A DNA stretch of 7,487 nucleotides from assembly GCA_029863735.1 (NCBI GenBank), contig JAOTUT010000065.1:1-7487 (forward strand), given 5' to 3'. This DNA is from Ignavibacteria bacterium. GTDB taxonomy: Bacteria > Bacteroidota > Ignavibacteria > Ignavibacteriales > Ignavibacteriaceae. Within the stretch, counting starts at the first letter, position 1. Every line of letters begins with the position of its first letter. Positions 1-5,956 of this stretch are shown here, piece by piece. The translations under genes were made by a program, and so were the position numbers. The notes beneath the pieces are model-generated. The model searched no databases and was not told the origin of the DNA. It worked only from the letters and a program-made list of their open reading frames with translations.

Positions 1-2
1 TG

Positions 3-248
3 AGGAACCCTGATTTACATAATTACTTAATAGCAACCTCTGCAGACATTCCTGATATAGATTCAACTATTGTTGATAGTTACGAACCTGAAGGTCCCTT
101 CGGTGCTAAGGAAGTTGGTGAAGGAGCAACACTTCCGGTACTTGGCGCGATTGCTAATGCTGTTGCTGATGCAATAGGCGTTAGAATTTTTGAACTTCCT
201 ATTACTCCTGAGAAAGTTTTAAACGCAATTAGGAGCAAAACTAAGTGA
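3..248 (+). CDS. Molybdenum hydroxylase large subunit, C-terminal end (xanthine dehydrogenase / 4-hydroxybenzoyl-CoA reductase alpha type), partial
   Basis: Only the last 81 codons are in the window; the gene enters from the left edge and stops with TGA at 246-248. The readable tail contains GPFGAKEVGEG and then a helix-rich end with ANAVADAIGVRIFELPITP. This is the usual C-terminus of the molybdopterin-binding subunit of the xanthine dehydrogenase/CoxL family. The Glu in the VGEG segment (fragment residue 40, codon 120-122) matches the position of the active-site base in this family. Members hydroxylate or reduce aromatic and aldehyde substrates and work with FAD and 2Fe-2S subunits. Because the next genes are had, oah and dch, the best guess is the alpha subunit of a 4-hydroxybenzoyl-CoA reductase, which would feed benzoyl-CoA into the pathway. 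That substrate is inferred from context only: another aldehyde or purine oxidoreductase cannot be excluded from 81 residues. Family assignment is fairly sure, substrate is not. Confidence 0.8.
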   Translation, partial: RNPDLHNYLIATSADIPDIDSTIVDSYEPEGPFGAKEVGEGATLPVLGAIANAVADAIGVRIFELPITPEKVLNAIRSKTK

Positions 249-258
249 AACTGGAAAA

Positions 259-292
259 AAATTTTAACTGATGAAAGAAGCAGTCAAAATTT
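259..292 (+). other. Stem-loop downstream of the molybdenum hydroxylase gene
   Basis: AAATTTTAACTG at 259-270 and CAGTCAAAATTT at 281-292 are inverted copies with a single mismatch in 12 positions, around a 10-nt loop. It lies 10 bp after the preceding stop codon and about 95 bp before had. The stem is mostly A-T and is not followed directly by a T-run, so it is a weak candidate for a terminator, an mRNA-end stabiliser or an operator. The inverted repeat is visible in the sequence; the role is not. Confidence 0.4.
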
Positions 293-373
293 AGAAAACC
301 TTTCGTTTTATTATTGTTCAATGATTACTATTTTGTAATTGTTGTTTTTAATAAATTCTAACATATCTTAAAT

Positions 374-377
374 AGGA
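374..377 (+). promoter_or_regulatory. Ribosome binding site of had
   Basis: AGGA lies 8 bases before the ATG at 386 and supports that start. It is a modest Shine-Dalgarno sequence, but better than those before oah and dch, which show essentially none. The 137-bp gap between the preceding stop and this gene leaves room for a separate had promoter, though no convincing -35/-10 pair was recognised. Confidence 0.5.
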
Positions 378-385
378 TTTCTATC

Positions 386-1450
386 ATGGGAGAAAACAAA
401 TTACTATCCTGGCAGATGACTGAATTAAATGGGGAACTTCAATTCAGAGAAAGTCCACTACCCGAAATAAATGACAAAGAAGTTATCGTAAAAATAGCAG
501 GTTGTGGAGTTTGCCATACAGATTTAAGCTTTTGGCATTATGGTGTTAAAACAAAGCATCCCCTTCCGTTAACTTTAGGGCATGAAATAAGCGGTACGGT
601 TGTAGCCGGACCGGCAAGCTGGATGAATAAAAATGTTATAATACCTGCTGTTCTACCCTGTGGTGAATGTGAATTATGCAAAAAAGGCAGAGGAAATATT
701 TGTCAAAACCAGCTAATGCCCGGCAATGACTTTGATGGTGGCTTTGCATCACATATCAAAGTCCATTTTAAATTTCTTTGCCCCGTTCCGGATAGTGTGC
801 TAAAAAATCATTCACTTGAACAGCTTGCTGTTATTGCTGATGCAGTAACAACTCCTTACCAGGTAATTAAAAAATCAGGTTTAGAACCAAATGATTTTGC
901 AATAGTTATCGGCGTTGGTGGTGTTGGGATTTATGGTGCGCTTATTTCTAAAATTTTTGGCGCAAAGGTATTGGCTATTGATTTAGATGATCAAAAATTG
1001 AATGTCGCTAAAGAAAATGGAGTTGATGCAACACTCAATATAAAAGAGCTCGATATTAAAGCAATAAAATCTAAAGTAAGAGAAATTGCAAAAGATCTCG
1101 GTGCATCGCCGTATCGGTGGAAAATTTATGAGATGTCCGGAACAAAAGCTGGTCAGGAATTGGGATTCAATCTTTTAACTTTTGCTTCTACTCTTTCAAT
1201 TGTTGGATTTACAATGGATAAGCTTGAGGTACGTTTAAGTAACCTGATGGCATTTGACGCTGAACTTATCGGAACCTGGGGATGTAAACCAGAGCTTTAT
1301 CCTGAAGTAGTTGAGCTTGTTGCGAACGGGAAATTAAAAATAGAAAAGTTTGTGGAAACTTTTCCGTTATCAAAAATTAATGAAGTTTTTAAAAACACCC
1401 TGGAACATAAATACACTAAACGTTCTGTGATGGTACCGGATTTTAACTAA
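386..1450 (+). CDS. had: 6-hydroxycyclohex-1-ene-1-carbonyl-CoA dehydrogenase
   Basis: A zinc-dependent medium-chain alcohol dehydrogenase of 354 residues, the normal full length. The N-terminal catalytic domain shows CGVCHTD (catalytic zinc ligand C43) and GHE at 65-67 (ligand H66). The structural zinc site is four cysteines at 92, 95, 98 and 106 in CGECELCKKGRGNIC. The Rossmann fold has GVGGVG at 176-181 and an Asp at 199 at the end of the second strand, which favours NAD+ over NADP+. In anaerobic benzoyl-CoA breakdown this enzyme oxidises the 6-hydroxy group left by the dienoyl-CoA hydratase, giving the 6-oxo substrate of Oah. The domain family is certain from motifs. The specific substrate is assigned from overall resemblance to Had/BamQ proteins and from oah starting only 32 bp downstream, with dch next. 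It is probably cotranscribed with oah and acts in the cytoplasm. Confidence 0.86.
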   Translation: MGENKLLSWQMTELNGELQFRESPLPEINDKEVIVKIAGCGVCHTDLSFWHYGVKTKHPLPLTLGHEISGTVVAGPASWMNKNVIIPAVLPCGECELCKKGRGNICQNQLMPGNDFDGGFASHIKVHFKFLCPVPDSVLKNHSLEQLAVIADAVTTPYQVIKKSGLEPNDFAIVIGVGGVGIYGALISKIFGAKVLAIDLDDQKLNVAKENGVDATLNIKELDIKAIKSKVREIAKDLGASPYRWKIYEMSGTKAGQELGFNLLTFASTLSIVGFTMDKLEVRLSNLMAFDAELIGTWGCKPELYPEVVELVANGKLKIEKFVETFPLSKINEVFKNTLEHKYTKRSVMVPDFN

Positions 1451-1482
1451 AAATTTTCTATCAACAAAAAATAAGTAAAGCT

Positions 1483-2571
1483 ATGCTAATAGATCATAAT
1501 TTAATCCCAGTTGAGTATAAAGAAATTATTTTTGAAAAACGTCCCTGCCTGGATGCAGAAGGCAACCCTGCCAAAGGGTTATTTAACGCATGGATAATTC
1601 TTAACAATCCAAAGCAGTTTAATTCCTATACAACACAAATGGTTAAAGAAGTAATTTTAGCATTTCGTGAAGCTTCGAATGACAGAAGTGTTGTAGCTGT
1701 TGTCTTTACTGCAGTTGGGGATAAAGCCTTCTGTACTGGTGGAAACACAAAAGAGTACGCCGAATATTATGCAGGTAATCCACAGGAATACAAACAGTAT
1801 ATGCGTCTTTTCAACGATATGGTCTCAACAATCCTTATGTGTGACAAACCGGTTGTATGCAGAGTAAACGGAATGAGAATAGCGGGAGGGCAAGAAATAG
1901 GTATGGCTTGCGACTTTACCATTGCACAGGATCTTGCACGATTCGGTCAGGCAGGACCAAAACATGGAAGCGCACCCGATGGAGGCTCAACTGATTTTCT
2001 TCCTTTATTTGTTGGAGTTGAAAGAGCATTTTATTCCTGCACGGTCTGTGATCCCTGGTCAGCTCATGAAGCTTTACGTTATGGTTTGATAACGGAAATT
2101 GTTCCGGCTTTGAAAGTGAATGGTGAATTTATTCCCAATCCCATGGTTTATATTGATAAGTGGGTAAATGAGAAAGGTGAAATAATTTATGGAACTCCCA
2201 AAAAAGGAAGTGAGAAAGAGAAAGCAAAAGAATTAGTGCAATCAGGAGAAATTGATCTCTCTCTATTGGATAAAGCTGTGGAAAATCTCTGCACAAAATT
2301 GATGTATCTCATGCCTAACTGCTTAAGCAAGACCCTGAATTCAATTAGAAAGCATAAATTAGAATACTGGGATAAAAACAAAGAAAGCAACAGAGATTGG
2401 TTAGCTTTGAATATGATGACAGAGGCTAAAGCTGGCTTCAGAGCTTTTAACGAAGGAGCAAAAGGTAATAAGGAAGTTGATTTTATTAAGCTAAGACAAA
2501 TGCTTGCCGAAGGACACGAGTGGGATGATGAAATGATAAAAGCGATTTCACCACAATATCAGAATAAATGA
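1483..2571 (+). CDS. oah: 6-oxocyclohex-1-ene-1-carbonyl-CoA hydrolase (ring-opening)
   Basis: An enlarged crotonase-superfamily protein of 362 residues; ordinary enoyl-CoA hydratases have about 260. The N-terminus (NAWIILNNPKQFNSYT, 35-50), the AFCTGGNTKEYAEYY segment (82-96) and RIAGGQEIGMACDF (132-145) are the two oxyanion-hole regions in the form I recognise from Oah/BamA. They are followed by FGQAGPKHGSAPDGGSTDFLP (154-174), which is also characteristic. The enzyme adds water to the 6-oxo-cyclohexenoyl-CoA and then hydrolytically opens the C-C ring bond, giving 3-hydroxypimelyl-CoA for beta-oxidation. BamA is widely used as a marker for anaerobic aromatic degradation, so this is the most diagnostic gene of the window. 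The start at 1483 follows had by 32 bp and has only a weak AAAG before it, so it may depend on the had transcript. Nothing looks truncated. Confidence 0.93.
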   Translation: MLIDHNLIPVEYKEIIFEKRPCLDAEGNPAKGLFNAWIILNNPKQFNSYTTQMVKEVILAFREASNDRSVVAVVFTAVGDKAFCTGGNTKEYAEYYAGNPQEYKQYMRLFNDMVSTILMCDKPVVCRVNGMRIAGGQEIGMACDFTIAQDLARFGQAGPKHGSAPDGGSTDFLPLFVGVERAFYSCTVCDPWSAHEALRYGLITEIVPALKVNGEFIPNPMVYIDKWVNEKGEIIYGTPKKGSEKEKAKELVQSGEIDLSLLDKAVENLCTKLMYLMPNCLSKTLNSIRKHKLEYWDKNKESNRDWLALNMMTEAKAGFRAFNEGAKGNKEVDFIKLRQMLAEGHEWDDEMIKAISPQYQNK

Positions 2572-2628
2572 TTTGGACTGAATATATTTTTATTAAAAAG
2601 ATGAGGTGGTCTTAAACAAGAAGTAACA

Positions 2629-2719
2629 GTCATTGCGAGGAGTTTACGACGAAGCAATCTATTGTTTTTTTTTATAAAATGAGATCACTTCGTCCGGCTA
2701 CTGCCGTACTCGTGATGAC
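2629..2719. repeat. Two-unit palindromic intergenic element (REP/MITE-like)
   Basis: Unit 1 (2629-2660) runs from GTCATTGCGAG to CGAAGCAATCT. Unit 2 (2682-2719) is its relative in the opposite orientation, from AGATCACTTCGTC to CTCGTGATGAC. Each unit has its own short terminal inverted repeat: ATTGC/GCAAT in unit 1 and ATCAC/GTGAT in unit 2. The stem bases therefore differ between units but stay paired within each. A 21-nt spacer with a run of nine T (2665-2673) separates them. The element fills most of the 199-bp gap between oah and dch and has no coding potential. From memory, GTCATTGCGAG...GAAGCAATCT-type repeats are scattered in many bacterial genomes; copy number here cannot be judged from one window. 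It may act as a weak terminator or RNA stabiliser between the two genes. Confidence 0.7.
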
Positions 2720-2770
2720 AACATCACTTTTGATACAGCCTCAGCTATAAACCAAACATTAAATTAAAAT

Positions 2771-3544
2771 ATGCAAAAACTAAAACTAGAATACACTCAT
2801 AATAATTCTGTCGCACGAATTATACTCGACGATGGTAAAGGTAATGTTCTGGATAGTGTTATGATGCAAGAATTAAGTGAGCTCCTGAACTCCTTTAAAG
2901 AAAGGAGCGATTTAAAATTAATAACATTTGAAGGTGCCGGAAAACATTTCTCCTTTGGTGCAAGTGTGGAAGAGCACAAAAAGGAAAACGCACCAAAAAT
3001 GTTAAAAGATTTTCATCAACTTTTTTATGACATATCAGACTTATCCATACCAACACTGGCTAAAATTTCCGGGCAATGCCTTGGCGGTGGACTTGAACTG
3101 GCGCTTATTTGCAATTTTCTTTTTGCTGATAAATCTGCTAAACTAGGTCAACCGGAAATATTATTGGGTGTGTTTCCTCCTCCTGCATCGGTTATTCTTC
3201 CGTTAAAAATCGGCAATGCAAAAGCTGAAGAATTAATTCTTACAGGTAAATCAATTTCTGCAGAAGAAGGGAAATCAATCGGTTTAATCAATGAGGTTTT
3301 TGAAGATAAAGAAGCAATGGAAATAGAATTAAACGAATGGATAGAAAAAAACATCATTGGCAAAAGTGCATCTTCTCTACGTCATACTGTTAAAGCTTCC
3401 CGCACCACCTTTAATCACCTGCTGAGAAAAATGCTACCCACGGTAGAAGAAATGTATTTAAAAGAATTAATGGAAACAGATGATGCTAATGAAGGGATCA
3501 ATTCATTCCTCGAAAAAAGAAAACCAACCTGGAAGAATCGTTAA
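2771..3544 (+). CDS. dch: Cyclohexa-1,5-diene-1-carbonyl-CoA hydratase
   Basis: A crotonase-fold protein of 257 residues, normal length for the family. The first oxyanion segment is FSFGASVEEH (60-69) and the second is CLGGGLELAL (103-112). The stretch GQPEILLGVFPPPAS (126-140) closely resembles the GQPEI..GVFAPAAS block that I associate with dienoyl-CoA hydratases of the benzoyl-CoA pathway, and differs from ordinary enoyl-CoA hydratases. The enzyme adds water to the 1,5-dienoyl-CoA produced by benzoyl-CoA reductase, giving the 6-hydroxy compound used by Had. It is the third gene of the set but is separated from oah by 199 bp containing a palindromic element. The ATG at 2771 follows an A-rich leader without a Shine-Dalgarno sequence, so its transcription and translation may be set separately from had-oah. 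A generic enoyl-CoA hydratase is the alternative, made unlikely by neighbours. Confidence 0.88.
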   Translation: MQKLKLEYTHNNSVARIILDDGKGNVLDSVMMQELSELLNSFKERSDLKLITFEGAGKHFSFGASVEEHKKENAPKMLKDFHQLFYDISDLSIPTLAKISGQCLGGGLELALICNFLFADKSAKLGQPEILLGVFPPPASVILPLKIGNAKAEELILTGKSISAEEGKSIGLINEVFEDKEAMEIELNEWIEKNIIGKSASSLRHTVKASRTTFNHLLRKMLPTVEEMYLKELMETDDANEGINSFLEKRKPTWKNR

Positions 3545-3580
3545 GTTTAATTGAAGTAAATATAAGTTTGAATCAATAAA

Positions 3581-3610
3581 AAAGCCCTCGCCGAATATAG
3601 CAAGGGCTTT
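3581..3610 (-). terminator. Rho-independent terminator, mainly for the minus-strand genes
   Basis: An 11-bp stem, AAAGCCCTCGC at 3581-3591 with GCAAGGGCTTT at 3600-3610, closes an 8-nt loop. Read on the minus strand, the one non-Watson-Crick position becomes a G-U pair and the stem runs into TTTTTT, so it is a good terminator for the barrel/propeller genes. Read on the plus strand, the same position is a C-A mismatch and only TTT follows, so it is a weaker terminator for dch, which ends 36 bp before. It sits between two convergent transcription units, as expected for a shared terminator. Confidence 0.85.
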
Positions 3611-3633
3611 AACTTATCCTTTGCTAAACAATT

Positions 3634-3693
3634 TTACTTCATCAAAATCATCTTCTTTGTTTCAACAAAATCTCCCGATAGATTTGTATTGAC
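3634..3693 (-). pseudogene. Fossil of a T9SS C-terminal sorting domain
   Basis: Read on the minus strand this stretch gives VNTNLSGDFVETKKMILMK followed by TAA at 3636-3634. The last 12 residues match the end of the T9SS sorting domain of the nearby propeller protein (SFVETKKMVLIK) closely, and 22 consecutive bases including the VETKK codons are identical to the corresponding part of that gene. There is no start codon or upstream sorting-domain body: the piece begins one base after the stop codon of the barrel gene and in another frame. It therefore looks like the surviving 3' end of an older T9SS gene whose front was lost, or a small duplicated scrap. The match is visible directly; the history is inferred. 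Confidence 0.65.
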
Positions 3694-3694
3694 A

Positions 3695-4333
3695 TTACAA
3701 TGAAAATCCAAAATAAATATTAAAGTTAATTACTGAATTTTTTATATCTACTTCACTAGAAGTATCAAAAACTGATTTTAGTCCCAAAATATATCTTATA
3801 TCCAACCCGAGTTCATTATTACCAACTATAAAACCAATTCCCCCTCCAAATGCTAAAGAAAAATCCGTCGATTGTATATCATCACTAATATCATATATTT
3901 CGAGCGAGTGAGGGCTTAGATATGTAACATTATATTCAATTCTATATTCTGCCGTAGTATTAAAACTGATTACAGGACCGGCATAAACTGAAGGTCTAAT
4001 AATTGAACCCTCTAACGGTACAATGAACTTCAAGAGAAGTGGCACTTCTATATAGTTTAATATAATAGTTTCGTCACTAATTTGGTGGTTAGGATGAGTT
4101 GCTCCCTTCATTGTGTAATATGCTTCTGGTTGAATGGAAAATAAGTTGCTAAATTGGAACTGAAAGAAAATACCACCTGCAAATCCAATTTTTGAATCAT
4201 AATCTGTAAATTTGGCAATATTAACTCCAACTTTGGGTCCTAATTGTATCTGTTGTATATACACTTGAGCATTAAGTGGGGTGAAAAATAATGCTAGAAC
4301 AACGATGAGAGTTCGTAAAGATAAGTTTTTCAT
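3695..4333 (-). CDS. Small outer-membrane beta-barrel protein (porin-family / PorT-like)
   Basis: This 212-residue protein starts with a clear signal peptide, MKNLSLRTLIVVLALFFTPLNA, with likely cleavage before Gln23. The mature part begins with the LGPKVGVNIAKF pattern and continues with alternating polar/hydrophobic strands, for example FAGGIFFQFQFSNLFSIQPEAYYT, VYAGPVISFNTTAEYRI, FSLAFGGGIGFIVG and LGLDIRYILGLKSVF. It ends in an amphipathic strand, VINFNIYFGFSL. This is the architecture of the 'outer membrane protein beta-barrel' family common in Bacteroidota, of about eight strands. No specific function is known to me; such proteins are often structural or adhesive. The start is supported by AGAAGG five bases before the ATG. 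It follows the propeller gene by 36 bp in the same direction and precedes a good terminator, so the two probably form one operon. Family is likely, role unknown. Confidence 0.75.
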   Translation of the reverse strand: MKNLSLRTLIVVLALFFTPLNAQVYIQQIQLGPKVGVNIAKFTDYDSKIGFAGGIFFQFQFSNLFSIQPEAYYTMKGATHPNHQISDETIILNYIEVPLLLKFIVPLEGSIIRPSVYAGPVISFNTTAEYRIEYNVTYLSPHSLEIYDISDDIQSTDFSLAFGGGIGFIVGNNELGLDIRYILGLKSVFDTSSEVDIKNSVINFNIYFGFSL

Positions 4334-4338
4334 AACAA

Positions 4339-4345
4339 CCTTCTT
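4339..4345 (-). promoter_or_regulatory. Ribosome binding site of the beta-barrel gene
   Basis: On the minus strand AAGAAGG stands five bases before the ATG (4333-4331). It fixes the start and places the signal peptide at the very N-terminus. Confidence 0.6.
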
Positions 4346-4369
4346 GATAAATTTCTTTGTTAATAACAG

Positions 4370-5701
4370 TTACTTTATCAACACCATCTTCTTTGTTTCA
4401 ACAAAACTCCCAGCTCTAAGTTGATAGAAATAAACTCCACTTGGAAGGTTAGGTGCGTTCCAAGTTAACTCATAAGTGCCAACCGGTTTTTCTTCGTTGA
4501 CTAGTGTTTCTATTTCATTACCGAGAACATCAAATACTTTAATCACAACATTCGATGATTGAGGGATTGAGTATTTTATCGTTGTACTCGGGTTGAAGGG
4601 ATTGGGATAGTTTTGTGTGAGATTATATTCAGTTGGCACACCATTATTTTGTTCTTCTTCAACGGAAACTAATCCACCAGTTGTTGTGTGAAGAATAAGG
4701 CCACTATCACCCACTGCCCATCCGTTATTTTCATCGGTAAAGTGTATTGAGTTTATAGGGGCTACATTACCGCAGTCTTGTTCAATCCATTCATTACCAC
4801 TATTACTTGTGTACAATATAAACCCATATTCATCATCATCTCTACCGGTTGCCCATCCAGTATCTATGTTTATTAAACATATTGATGAAAACCAATTACT
4901 CCTAAATCCATCAAACTGAAGTTGCCAAGAATATCCTCCATCAGAAGTACGGTAGATTACACCACCTGGGGAAGGAGCCGAATTGCTGGTAACAATCCAT
5001 CCAGTAATACTATCAAGAAAACATATCGAGGAAACTCCCCAAGGGTCAAATGGAATAATTTCTTCCCAATTTTCTCCAGCATCATTAGTCCTAAGAAGAC
5101 CGCTTGTCCAACCTCCAATGCCGCCTCCTATTATTGCCCATCCAGTACTTGGATCATTGAAATATATAAGTCTAAAGCCACCACCAAATACTCCAAAGTA
5201 TTGTTCATATTGGCTTATCCACTCTTGTCCACCATTTGTCGTTTTAAGTATATGATCATTTCCCTCATATCTTTTGGTGCAAGCCCACCCTGTATTGTTA
5301 TCAATAAAATATGAACAAACAATTGAAAGAGTATCACTAATATCAGTCCAATTTTGGCCTCCATCATTTGTTCTCAGTAATTTGCCCCCACTGCCCCAGC
5401 CTGTGCTCCATCCATTACTAGTATCAACAAACTGAACTGATCTTAAATCATCCGTAGTAGGACTCAATTGTACATTCCAGATATTTCCACCATCTGTTGT
5501 ATTGAGAATAGTCCCACTTTCTCCAACTGCCCAACCATTGTTAGCATCATAAAAATTGACAGATTCTAAATCGGCGATTGTTCCGCTTGTTTGCTGAACC
5601 CAGCCATCTTGTGCAAGGGATGTGTATTGTAAAAAAAGAAATGCAATAAAAAGTAAAGATAAGTTTTTTCCCGCAAGGCGGGATTTCGTTGAACTCAACA
5701 T
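4370..5701 (-). CDS. Secreted seven-repeat beta-propeller (Ycf48/BNR-like) with T9SS type A sorting domain
   Basis: The protein has 443 residues in three parts. Residues 1-30 form a signal peptide with an unusually long n-region (MLSSTKSRLAGKNLS) before the hydrophobic core; cleavage is likely after SLA. Residues about 32-345 hold seven repeats of the form F.D...GW..G...G.l..T.dGG..W, starting at GWAVGESGTILNTTDGG (56-72) and ending with GWAVGDSGLILHTTTGG. This is the pattern of Ycf48-like seven-bladed propellers, with the N-terminal strand DGWVQQTSG probably closing the last blade. Residues 355-443 are a T9SS sorting domain: QNYPNPFNPSTTIKYSIP, then IKVFDVLGNEIETLV, then LPSGVYFYQLRAGSF, ending VETKKMVLIK. 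It is therefore predicted to be exported through T9SS and cell-surface attached or released. No enzymatic residues are evident and the ligand is unknown. The start is fixed by TAGGAGGT six bases upstream. Confidence 0.87.
   Translation of the reverse strand: MLSSTKSRLAGKNLSLLFIAFLFLQYTSLAQDGWVQQTSGTIADLESVNFYDANNGWAVGESGTILNTTDGGNIWNVQLSPTTDDLRSVQFVDTSNGWSTGWGSGGKLLRTNDGGQNWTDISDTLSIVCSYFIDNNTGWACTKRYEGNDHILKTTNGGQEWISQYEQYFGVFGGGFRLIYFNDPSTGWAIIGGGIGGWTSGLLRTNDAGENWEEIIPFDPWGVSSICFLDSITGWIVTSNSAPSPGGVIYRTSDGGYSWQLQFDGFRSNWFSSICLINIDTGWATGRDDDEYGFILYTSNSGNEWIEQDCGNVAPINSIHFTDENNGWAVGDSGLILHTTTGGLVSVEEEQNNGVPTEYNLTQNYPNPFNPSTTIKYSIPQSSNVVIKVFDVLGNEIETLVNEEKPVGTYELTWNAPNLPSGVYFYQLRAGSFVETKKMVLIK
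5669..5683. repeat. GC-rich palindrome inside the signal-peptide coding region
   Basis: TCCCGC and GCGGGA form a perfect 6-bp inverted repeat around AAG, conspicuously GC-rich in an AT-rich region. On the coding (minus) strand it specifies SRLAG in the n-region of the propeller signal peptide. It lies immediately next to the 16-nt stretch 5653-5668 that is identical to the first codons of the barrel gene (4315-4330), where an ATG stands in place of the palindrome. This suggests that the palindrome lengthened an older, shorter N-terminus. Confidence 0.55.
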
Positions 5702-5706
5702 AGTAA

Positions 5707-5714
5707 ACCTCCTA
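5707..5714 (-). promoter_or_regulatory. Strong ribosome binding site of the propeller gene
   Basis: On the minus strand TAGGAGGT lies about six bases before the ATG (5701-5699). It is the best Shine-Dalgarno sequence in the window and supports the upstream ATG as the true start, in spite of the long n-region of the signal peptide. Confidence 0.7.
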
Positions 5715-5820
5715 TTAGAAGTTGAAAGAGTTATTTCAAATCTTCTGCTTCGGGAAAGTTTTTTCGGCTTGTCATCTTCCAGAGTTTAACAATCAGATGG
5801 CTCTAAATTATTGCCCTCTC

Positions 5821-5850
5821 GGAGTAGATAAAAATTTCTGGCATTAATTT
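5821..5850. repeat. Partial copy of a dispersed intergenic repeat
   Basis: The sequence from GGAGTAGATAAAAATT to GGCATTAATTT resembles the right-hand ends of the two longer copies at 5957-6026 and 7214-7289 (GGAGTAGATATAAAAATCCC in the last). Only the right-hand part of the unit is recognisable here. Confidence 0.45.
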
Positions 5851-5956
5851 GCAAATATTAATTGATAGAAACAACAAATGGTTCTGCTTGACCACTGTTG
5901 GCGATTGGCAAATAAACTCCACCATCAACCCATATTTATTGAGGTCTGGTGCGGGG

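Noticed and set aside
2187..2390. Open minus-strand frame inside oah
   Set aside because: It lies wholly within a well-supported gene in the opposite direction, has no binding site, and its translation shows no recognisable domain.
2665..2673. Run of nine T as the end of a terminator for oah
   Set aside because: The run starts several bases after the unit 1 stem, which has only about five solid pairs; it is described as part of the palindromic element, not as a terminator.
2797..3363. Open minus-strand frames opposite dch
   Set aside because: Both overlap the dch coding sequence, which has clear crotonase motifs; the antisense products are Ser/Leu-rich shadow translations.
4922..5314. Plus-strand open frames opposite the propeller gene
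   Set aside because: They are antisense to the repeat region, where regular GW/DGG codons keep the other strand open; no start signals or family resemblance.
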